From Nannochloris sp. 'desiccata' (taxonomy: Eukaryota; Chlorophyta; Trebouxiophyceae; Chlorellales; Chlorellaceae): a stretch of DNA of 64,000 bases. The position numbers were made by a program, and so were the translations under genes. Of the stretch, positions 25,222 to 34,600 are shown piece by piece. The stretch spans positions 372,001 through 436,000 of the forward strand of contig JAGTXX020000002.1 of the NCBI GenBank assembly GCA_019044685.2, written 5' to 3'. Under the pieces are notes generated by a model that was not told where the DNA came from, searched no databases, and saw only the letters and a list, made by a program, of their open reading frames with translations. Every line of letters starts with the position of its first letter. The stretch's first letter is position 1.

Positions 25222-26640
25222 ATGTTTGCTGGCCTAAAACTCTCTGGCCAAAGCTCTATCTCCCGCACTCTTTCAAAAAGCACCTCAATTAAATCACGAT
25301 TCATGAGCTCCGACGTTTGCTGCAAGCCCAAATCGGGCGCGGCCTGCAAGTAAGTCCTCATTTTAATCTGAATCTGCCACGTCTTTCATTTGCTGTGTGG
25401 TTCCAGGCCGGTGCCCTCATTTTACACTTTGAATAAGAACTACAACCCACGTAAACAGATACAGACCCTAACTTGCTTTTTAACACATGCTTTTCCCTTT
25501 CTCAGCGCTGCTGCCGCTCAAACAACCACAAGCGACGTCGGTGACCTTGCTGCTGCCGTCAACATGGGCAACGACGCGTCCAAGGTAATCAACTCAGTTC
25601 AAGACTATTACGGCCAAGTTCTTACCGCAACAGAAGACCTCAAAACATCTGCTTGCTGTACTGCAGTCTCACCACCGGCAGAAATTCGCGCTATTCTCTC
25701 TAAAGTCCCTGATGAAGTCGTTGCAAAATACTACGGCTGCGGGTCTCCATTCCCCCAAGGGATTGATGGTTTACGAGTCTTAGATCTCGGTAGTGGAAGT
25801 GGACGTGATTGCTACGTCTGTGCTTCGCTTGTAGGCCCTACAGGCACAGTCACAGGCCTTGACATGACAGCTTCCCAGCTGGAGGTAGCTCGGAAATATT
25901 CTGAAACCTATTGCACAGAGACGCTCGGGTATTCTAAACCTAATTTACGTTTTGTTGAGGGCCGTATTGAAGATTTAAAAAGTGCAGGTCTTGAAGATGA
26001 ATCTATTGATCTTATCATTTCAAATTGTGTGGTTAATTTGTCACCTGACAAGGCAGCAGTATTACAAGAAGCCTATAGAGTTTTAGCGCCCGGTGGTGAA
26101 ATGTACTTTTCTGATGTGTACTGTGACCGTCGTTTGCCTGCAAGCGTCCGCACACATCCAGTTTTGTTGGGGGAATGTCTAGGAGGAGCTTTGTATGAAG
26201 AAGATTTCTTAAGATTAGCCAGGAAGGCTGGGTTTGAAGATCCTCGAAGACTGGCGACACCGGCAATTATCGAAGTTCATGACCCTGAACTTAAAAATCT
26301 GCTCGGTGACGCTACTTTTTACTCAATTACCTTCCGTCTCTTCAAAATTCCCGGCCGTTTGGAGTCTCTCTGTGAAGATTACGGTCAAGCATGCAAGTAC
26401 AAAGGTACTATTGCTGGGTCAAAGTTTTCTTTTACACTTGATGACCATCACGTGTTTCAAACTGGAAAGTGGTACGAGGTATGTGGTAATACCAGCGCGA
26501 TGGTAGGAGAGTCGTGGTTGGGGAAACATTTTGAGATTATCGGGGATAGGAGTACACATTATGGAGTGTTTGCTTGTGGAACTGCGCCAAAGAATAATGG
26601 TGGCGTGGTGGCGTCGGCGCCCGGTGGAGCGTGTTGTTAG
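25222..26640 (+). CDS. arsM: Arsenite S-adenosylmethionine methyltransferase (ArsM/AS3MT)
   Basis: Two exons, 25222-25349 and 25506-26640, 420 residues. The SAM-binding motif is VLDLGSGSGRDCYV. Cysteines characteristic of the family are present: KYYGCGSP, IISNCVVNL and GECLGGALY, plus an upstream CC pair in KTSACCTAV. These correspond to the As(III)-binding cysteines of algal ArsM. The protein ends in GGACC. Family role: stepwise methylation of arsenite to methylated, partly volatile species. A second in-frame Met at 25303 (MSSDVCCKPK) could be the start of a cytosolic form, while the upstream start adds a basic, Ser-rich leader that may target an organelle. I chose the upstream Met because it is open and directly precedes the exon. 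Confidence 0.9.
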
Positions 26641-27004
26641 TTTAAGAATCGAAGGATGGAAATTTTATTTTTGATTTTGCATCTCGTTGTTTGTACATAA
26701 TGTAATGTAGTTGTTATTAGCTTTCGTAAATACATAGTCCTATCTCCTAAATTGAATCTTGTGTTGCTGTAAAGTAAAGTAATTTAGATTGAAAAGCAGT
26801 ACTAGGCTGGCTTCCAAACAGCTGCTTCTCTCCCAACGCGGTGTTGGATTATAAAATGTTCGCCTTGGACACCTATAAACCCATAACTAATTAATTAAAA
26901 CACACCTCGTAACTCGGATAGCTCGAGTTTACTGAGCGAAACCTTTTAACAAGGCTTGAGAGTTCCAAATAACCCTTGGTTTTCAAAACCGTTTTGTTGC
27001 CAGA
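26641..27004. other. Intergenic spacer
   Basis: 364 bp between arsM and the small PMP3 gene; AT-rich, presumably the arsM 3' UTR and the PMP3 promoter. No other feature is seen. Confidence 0.5.
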
Positions 27005-27396
27005 ATGCCGCGACTGACTTTTGCTGATCTTGGCCTTTTTATTGTGGCATTTTTCTTGCCTCCTCTTGCAGTGTGTAAGTCTCCTGTGTTTATTTGAGAA
27101 ATGAAGAAGAGAGTGTTCACTATTTTTAAACTTTTTTTTATTGGCCCGCACGATGACGTCTATGTTGACCTTTTGTTGCAGTCATTCAGAAGAGCGCTTG
27201 CGACTTTGATGTTTTGTTAAACATCCTACTTACACTCTTAGGATGGATCCCAGGTCAGTTTCTATCAAGATATCAAGAAAAGAAAGGCAAATAATAAATA
27301 GTTGCCGTTCAGATTTCACTCGACATTAATATGTATGTATTTTATGTTGCAGGTATTATTCACGCATTCTGGGTCATTCTCAAGACTCCTACTTAA
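27005..27396 (+). CDS. PMP3/UPF0057 small stress-induced membrane protein
   Basis: Three tiny exons, 27005-27074, 27182-27253 and 27353-27396, give 61 residues. The frame is carried across both introns (phase 1 each), with TTTTGTTGCAG and TTATGTTGCAG acceptors. The spliced protein has two membrane segments (GLFIVAFFLPPLAVF and the family signature LLNILLTLLGWIPGIIHAFWVI). Family role: PMP3/RCI2/LTI6 proteolipids of the plasma membrane that influence membrane potential and salt or cold tolerance. Each exon is too short to stand out alone, so this gene is easily missed. Confidence 0.9.
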
Positions 27397-28315
27397 ACCA
27401 AAGTCAGATTCTTCGTTTATATTGAGGCATTTGCATTATGTAGTGTCAAACGGCAGATCTAAAGAGAAAACTTTCCCTCTGTGTTTTGCATCCCTAAGAG
27501 AGTTTATCTTTGTAAAAATTATACGATAGTAATATATGAGCAAATGTGTCAAGATTCACCAATAAAAAAGAAAAGTAGATACAGTTCTCTTAGGCTTTAC
27601 GTTTTCGTCGAGTTTTTGGCTCTGTCACCACTCCTGGCTCACTCGCTTGTGCTGTAGTTGCTGTTCTTCTGCTGCGGCGGCCTCGCGGGTTGCACGATCT
27701 TATTGGGGTTGTTTAGGATTTTTTAGAGTCTTATTCTTTTATTTACCTCTGTCCCTTCGTCATTATAATCTACAAATTGGTGAAAAAGAAAAGCTTTGAA
27801 GGTCAACTTAGCCTGCCGCCAGACCCCCCGAGGAAAATTTGCCACAGCCATTCCAAGACCTTAGACAGGTTGGCCGTAGGCTAAAGCAATTTCTACCACT
27901 ACATAAGCAGAATTTACGGGCAACGGCGCAGGATTCGCAGTCATTCTAGGGTTTAATAACTGCAGAAACAATGCAAGGTGGGTCAAATCCAAATCCAAAT
28001 CAAGGAAGAGTAAGCTTGGGCTTGTTTTTCGGCCAATATTTGTATCTCGCGCAAAAGCACAGATCGCTATCTGCCTCAATTAAAGCAGATCAAGCTTGTA
28101 CAGCTCCGCCGCAAGCCAAATAACTACTCTGCCCAAATGCATTGCTAGCCAGCTTCCTGCTGGCTTCTTTTTTGAGCTTAGGACCGCTAGGGACAGGCAC
28201 GCACTAAACGCACGTTGACCCTGACGGCGCGTGACAGCATGGCTTCGGCGGTAAATTTTGGCATAAAGACTGCTGCTGGCAATCCGTAGCATTAATTGTC
28301 TAAGTTTTGCCTACT
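27397..28315. other. Non-coding stretch containing an NCAPD3-derived fragment
   Basis: Apart from the pseudogene fragment at 27552-27785 (separate entry) this 919 bp region shows no gene. A short inverted repeat (AGCCAGC...GCTGGCT) lies near 28145-28165. The EfeO-like promoter must be at its right end. Confidence 0.5.
27552..27785 (-). pseudogene. Partial copy of the 3' end of NCAPD3
   Basis: About 235 bp match, in the same orientation, the 3' UTR start and last coding segment of the condensin gene at 31624-31825. The C-terminal codons (residues TEPKTRRKRKA then stop) are the same, and an ~85 bp block is nearly identical. Further in, the copy carries extra sequence relative to the parent and meets an in-frame stop. 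The match resumes over the ATTATAATCTACA segment and then ends. There is no upstream condensin sequence, so this is a truncated, non-functional duplicate. Confidence 0.85.
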
Positions 28316-30587
28316 ATGGCTTCCTCCAGTGGCCTTCTTAGGGTCAGCATGTCTTATAAAGGCTTCCTCCTTGTCCTCCTTAGCGCTGCAGTGATGTCAT
28401 CTGCGGAAGCTGGATTTTACTCTCAGGTAATATATGATACTTCTTCACGCAGACTATACCAAAACTATCGAGTGTCATAATCTAAATTATCCAATGTTGA
28501 CTGCAGATGCGCCGTTTATTGCAAACTGCTGGTAGGTAGCATCACCACACATGCGATGTTTGTCGCTCGCTCAGACCCTCCGACAACCATGCATCACACT
28601 TGTCACCATTCCATTTATGCAGATCCTGTTGAACAAGTTCTAGAATTTGCTCGCAATGCGGCCCAAGTTTCTATCGAGAACGCTGAAAGCCTGCTTGAGA
28701 CTTTGCGCTCAGGTGATATGGCTGCTTCTCGGCAAGCTTATCTGAAGCTCCGTCCTGAGTATGAGCAAATCGAGCATCTTTACGAAGTCTTTGGAGATAC
28801 TGATGCGTAAGAAGCTAGCTGGCTACTATAGACTGGCGAATGATGATTTTCATTGAAACTTTTTTTGTTTCTTTTTTTCAAATTAATCTTGTACTAACTT
28901 CCAAAATTTTTGCACTCAACGCAGAGATATTGATGCACGTCCTGATGCTTTTACGTACGGCGAGGCCATTGATCCCAATCAGCTTACTACCCCTGGTGCT
29001 ATATTCAAAGGCAGTCACCGTATTGAGGTCCTTTTGTACCGTGATGAAAACGTCACTGCTGCTATCCCTTTTGCTGAACTCCTGATCGAAGACTATAAGA
29101 CCCTTCTTACAAAGCTCGAGAACGCTGAAGACTACACTGAAGAAATTATCTTCGCTGGTTTGATTGAAGTTGCCTATGAAGTAGCAAAAAAGAAGTTCTC
29201 AAGCGAGGAAGAGACTTGGAGCGACCAATCTGTGCTCATTTTCGACAACAACCTTAAAGGCATCATTGAAATGGTAAAGCCTTTCCAAAGTGATCTGGAG
29301 ACTACTGACACCGCCGTTGCACAAGAGCTACAAGCCAATCTGGACGCAGCAACTGCCGCCTTGGCTCCCTTTATTGAGTCGTCAGCTGACGGAAATACCT
29401 ACACACCCTACAGCACAGTCCCCATGGAAGCTCGCAAGGCCATCCAGGAAGAATTTTACAACGTAGCTTTGAGCCTTGAAGCGGCAGCTGAAGCCCTTAA
29501 CTATGCTCGTGCTGCTGAAGCGGAAGCCGAGGCTGAAAGCGAGGCTGGAGCTGATGAAGATACTTGTACTCCCACTATCACACTTGCAGAGTACAACTCA
29601 TCCACACCCTACGTCCAAAACGGTATTGATTACTTCCGTGCGTTGCTTCCCTACCAGCAGAACTTCTCTGCTGAGTTTACTAAACTCGTCGAGGCAGGAG
29701 ATCTCGATGCCGTCAAGGCGGCATACGGGGCCACCCGGCCTTTGTGGGAGCAAATCGAAGTGCTGGCAGTAAGCTACCCATTTATTGATGAAGATCTGGA
29801 TGCAAGGGAGTATGTATATCCAAAAGGGGAGCTATCTGAGATGTGGAAAGGATTCCATCGCCTCGAGCGCCTCATCTTCCGTGATGGTACGCTTGATAAC
29901 GAAACTCTGCAGTACGCCAAGGGCGTCGAAGAGTCTCTGGTTGAATTGGACACACTTTACAGTGACGAGTTATATTCTGCCAATTTCGCTGGGGTCTTGT
30001 CTTTTGAGGGTATGATGAATCTGGCTAATGAAGTCGCCTCAAAGAAAGTTTCAAGTGAGGAGGAAACTTCCAGTGACCTCAGTATGATGATTTTCTACAA
30101 CAACTGGAAAGGAATTCTCAGTCAAGCATTACCTTTCTGCCCCTTGGCCGAAGCAGAATGCGCTGAACTCGTCGCTGCTGTGAAGGAGGCTGGCGAGTGC
30201 ATCGGTATTACCACCGACTCTATTGAAAAAGCTACCGCTGCTGATGTCACTGCCGCCTCTGTTGAAGGTGTTACGGAGGCTGAATACCCTCTTTACAGTG
30301 AGGCATCTATGGCAGACCGTAAATGCGTCGTTGAAAAGGGCTATGCCGTGAGAGATGCCGTGGTGAAAATGGCAAATGCGCTTAATTTGGTAAGTGATTG
30401 CTCCCCCTTTTACTCCGACAACTTTGTTACCTACCCCATGGGAGAGGCCAAGGTTGTGGCCTCCAGCACCGAAGAGGCGGCCGCCAGCACCGAAGAGGCG
30501 GCCGCCACCACCTCCGCAGGTTTAAAGAGTATGGGGAATGCCGTGGTGGTAGCTGCATCTCTGGCAGGCTTTGCTTTACTCGTCTGA
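28316..30587 (+). CDS. Tandem EfeO/imelysin-like (M75 family) secreted protein, probable GPI anchor
   Basis: Four exons: 28316-28426, 28507-28531 (25-nt microexon), 28623-28806 and 28925-30587; 660 residues. The N-terminus is a signal peptide (SYKGFLLVLLSAAVMSSAEA). Two homologous all-helical domains follow (~46-300 and ~325-600). Each has the family motif HxxE (H138/E141 in GSHRIEVLLYRD; H418/E421 in GFHRLERLIFRD) and the EfeO-type segment SSEEETxSD. They are separated by an Ala/Glu-rich linker. The tail has a repeated STEEAAA unit and a terminal hydrophobic stretch (VVVAASLAGFALLV) typical of GPI signals. Bacterial EfeO/EfeM act in ferrous-iron uptake; imelysins are iron-regulated surface proteins. 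A role in surface iron capture is inferred, supported by the nearby ferritin. Confidence 0.83.
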
Positions 30588-31200
30588 TAAGCGTTGTATT
30601 ACATTTAGGGTTAAACCATGTAGTCTGAATCCCGGAACAGCACTGGATTGCTTCGGATTTGGCTTACATGTTCAAACCCACAGTGCGCACTTTTTTTCTT
30701 ATTCAACTATATTATAAAGAGTGTCTCTGTGCAGCTTGGTGCCTGCGTTTGGTTTTAATTAAATTTCTTTCCATGATTGTGTAACCAAACAGCTCTCCAA
30801 CTATCTCGAATTTAGCATTGGATTTTTGCCCCGATAATTTATAACATTGATTCTACTTCTACACACAAAACCTGTATGCACAGCCAAATACTACATTAAT
30901 AAGAGAAACTATAAAATACAGAGCCCCAGTTCTTTCATTTGCTCTCTGCGGCGGTGTATTGATAGCGGCTGTTGCGGAGGCCTCATAATCCATATTTGTT
31001 TTCGAATTGGCCACGAGCTTGGTTAGATCAACATCCACAAGATCCGCTGGTAGCAACGGCTACAAACCCCATTACGAACGTCGCCGGTGCCTTTATCTCT
31101 TTCCTTTGAAAAAATGTTTGTTGTCGTAGGGCTCATCAGTGCAGTCATCGTTGTTGCGTCTCTTGCGGTCAAAAGAAGACTGATTGTTGCAATGTCCTTC
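30588..31200. other. Intergenic spacer
   Basis: 613 bp between the EfeO-like gene and gene debris. A minus-strand 65-codon frame at 30859-31056 ends in a hydrophobic segment, but it has no homologue I recognise and I do not call it. Confidence 0.4.
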
Positions 31201-31579
31201 TCATTTTCTTACAATTTCTTTACTTAATCCTCTTTCAGCCTCTGTATTCATGTATTTTATCTCCAGGTAGGCGTTATTTGCCACGAGTAAAATATATAGA
31301 TTTTTAAGTTCTGCAATCGCTTTCCACTGTTCCTCAACGCGTTGCAAAGCCTCTCTCCAGTTTCTCAATTTTGTTTATCTCAGCAGCTTGAGCTTTCAGA
31401 TCCCCCGTTTTTGCTGGTCATTTGTATCTCTTGAGCCTGCGATTTTCATTCTCCAACTCAGCATTGCGAGTCTTAAATTGTTTTGCACGTTCTTCAGCCA
31501 GCTTTCTTCTGGCTTTCAATGTTTTCAGTTCTTCATTTTTGGCCGCCAATTCCCTTTTTTACCATGATTCTGCAGCCAT
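31201..31579 (-). pseudogene. Broken coiled-coil protein gene
   Basis: Reading minus from Met at 31579, one frame encodes a strongly heptad-like sequence: MAAESW, stop, KRELAAKNEELKTLKARRKL..., then ENENRRLKRYK, stop, then DLKAQAAEINKIEKLERGF. After a frameshift it continues as QRVEEQWKAIAELKNLYILL... to a stop at 31201. Two in-frame stops and one shift break about 125 codons of otherwise coherent Glu/Lys/Leu-rich coiled coil. It lies 91 bp beyond the NCAPD3 stop. The parent family is not recognisable. Confidence 0.6.
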
Positions 31580-31670
31580 TTTAAAAGCTTTCAGTGCTTT
31601 GAATATTAAATGTCGAATATAGTAAAGATTCACAAAAAGGAAAGAGATATTAAACGGAAATACAGGTTTC

Positions 31671-34600
31671 TCAAGCTTTACGTTTTCGTCGAGTTTTTGG
31701 CTCTGTCACCACTCCTGGCTCACTCGCTTGTGTTGTAGTTGCTGTTCTTCTGCTGCTCTGGCCACGGGTTGCATGACCTATTGTTTCTTCTACCTCTGTC
31801 TCTTCATCATTATAATCTACAATTGGTGCTGTTGCCGCCGTAGTTTCTTCATTTATTTGCACAACGCCATCGCCATCACGGGAAGATGTAGGCAGCACAG
31901 CAGGAGAGACATTCCACATCTTTGGTGATACAGCTTCTTCTCCCGCTGCTCCATTTACACCAGGAACAACAAACTGCAATTCTACATGATCTTCTTCTTC
32001 TTCTTCATTACTAGAAACTTCTCTCTTCTGGCCACTCAACAAATTGGCCTCGATTTTTTCATGCTCTGGACGAAGGCGAGGCTGAGCAGGCGAAGGATTT
32101 ATTTCTCCATTTCCTGCCTTTTCTCTTGATGGACTGGTAAGACTGATAGAAGCAGTAAGTTTTTTAGGAGTAGTTCCAGGAAGTCCAGAGGACATTCTGG
32201 CCAAACGGGAGAGTGGCCTTTGCCTTGTTGTTCTAGCAGCAGCAGCAGTGGTGGCGCCAGTGGCAACTCCACTACCAGGGGTAGGTCTTCCACCAGTTGC
32301 AGGTCTCATATTTGACCCAGGAGTTTTTGCGTAATGACGAGATCCAGATCCAGGGCCAGTAGAGGCTGTTTGACGGAGTACCTGAGCAGCAATAGGGGTG
32401 TGGCCAGAGGTGCCAGGGGGTCGTGGTGATCGAGGCGTCTTGTGAGCAGCAGCAAATTTAGTATTAGTAGTAGTTTTAATGCCAGCAGGAGTATTTTTAG
32501 CAGTATGTGGAGTTATAGCAGCAACTTCTTTACCAGTACCAGGTGTCTTTGCAGGTACAGCAACCGCAGGCTTGGCTGCCGTCGCTGCTTCACCCCCCGC
32601 ACCAGCACTAGCAGCGATTTCCTTCTCTTCAGCAGCTCGAACAGCTTCTGCAGCTTCCGCTTGCTTTATATCATACAAAATCTCTTTCGCAAGCTGTCTA
32701 TCAGCAGCGAGAATATCTTCAATCTCAGTTTTATGATCTTTCAACATCGCAGCTGCAGCAGCCATTAATTCTGCTAATAGAGGGTGTCTTGAAGCTTCCA
32801 TCATACGTTTTAACTCGATAATAACGGGGACAACAGCTTCAACTAAATGTTTCTTCATCATTTGAGAGACTAAACGACCTTTTGCAGCTCCAGCGATGGC
32901 CTGGGCATCCGCCTGTGGGTCTATAGGGTCAAAGTCATTATCTTTTGTAGAGCGAGTCGCAGCAACTTTAATCCCTTTGCAACTAAGAACACGCAGCGCG
33001 TCACCGATTACTTCAGAGCACTCGGACAGAGGGAGAGCACCGTCTGCCGCTGCGCCTAGGACTTCTTGACAAAGGCGAGCAGAGGTGGCAAACTTGTGTT
33101 CAGGAGCCATCCGACGCAGCAGCGCTCTGAAGGAGAAAAGAAAAGAAAAACGAATTTTTTGTTAGTAAACAAGCATCTATCTAGCAAATAAAGATAGAAA
33201 CACAATAAACATACTAGTATTATTAAGCTTACTGGTAGATCGCATCTCGTTTAGAACGCATAATAGGGTCTGCGCCCTTTAGACAAAACGGTTCCCTCTC
33301 TGCAGCAGCAGCGCCAGGCAAATCGGCCATAGCTGCGGCAGCAGCAGCTCCACCAGCCAAGCCCACTTGACAATCATTCAACACAAACAGAGCTTCCACA
33401 AAATGATTATAAGCAAGATTTGGTAGTTTTGAGTCGAGAGCGTCGCTTAAAAGGAACTCAGCCATGGCAGCAACTCGAGGTGACTCATCTATTAAAGCCA
33501 GCATAAATCGCAAAAAGAGAGGTCCTCTCCATTTAACATAGTCCTTTTGCAGAAGATTTGCAAGAAGGCCAAGTGCTTGAGTACGTACAAGCTCATTTGG
33601 GTCACGTAAACATGCAGCAAGACGAGGAATGTGAGAATCAACCAGCGCTGTATAGTTGATAACGAGGTCTGCTAGGGCAACCATGATGTTGTTGCGGACA
33701 GCAGGAGAAGCAGCGCGACCAAGTTCTTGTACAAACAGAGGGACGCATTTCTTAGCAAGAGATTCGTTTACTAGGCATAATTTGCCTAAAGTGACCCAGG
33801 CAAGAGCCTGCACTGTAGCAGGAACGGATGCAGCACTGTCTGTAGAAGCAGGAGGCGCGCTCGCTGCAGCAGTTTCCTCTTCTACCAAAGCACCTTTCTC
33901 TTCATCTCTACGAGCGACAAGAGGCATAGGCATAGGTGTTTGCCGTTCCGAAACACTTACAGCAGTCAAACCAGCTGCTAGAGTGGCAGAGGTAAGGGCT
34001 TGCACTAAAGTCACCAGCCGAGACGACGGTGTGGAAGCACGGAGCAATGCCACCTCTCCTGTAATAAACAACGCAGAGGGAGCTCCAGCAAGAGCTGATG
34101 CTGCTGTTGTTGTTGCAGACGATCCACCGTCGTCGTTTTGTTGGCTGCAACGGAGAGCTTCGACTGAAGCAGCAAGGCCAGATTCACATAATGAGAACAG
34201 AGAAGCTGTCCAGGTCGCCATAGAAGTAGAAGTCGTATTTTTGCCACTACCATGAGCAGTACGAGTCAGTTGAGCTAAGGCAGCCACGTGCGCTGCAGCA
34301 GCACTAGGTGGGAGAGCTAATGTTTCAAGATTTGCACGGAGTTGAGCGCAGAGAGCGAGTGCTTGGTCAGAAGGGAATTCTGCTGCAGCAGTAGCGACGA
34401 CGCGTAACAGCTGAGCAGCATGCTGGGACTGCTGCGCAGCACCGGCGGTATTAGTAGTAGTCGTTGAAGTCGAGGTAAGAGCAGCCCATTGAGATTGTAA
34501 AAATTCCCAGGAGGGAGCAGAAGGAGCTTGTGCCGCTATTTCAGCGTATAGAATCCACGTTCCACTAATAATATCTTCTTCGCTGGAGTTAATAACTTTT

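Noticed and set aside
30859..31056. 65-codon minus-strand frame with hydrophobic C-terminus
   Set aside because: Short, no signal peptide and no family; chance occurrence in intergenic DNA is as likely.
33656..34255. 199-codon plus-strand frame
   Set aside because: Antisense of the Ala-rich NCAPD3 exon; high GC codon composition on the opposite strand creates long shadow frames.
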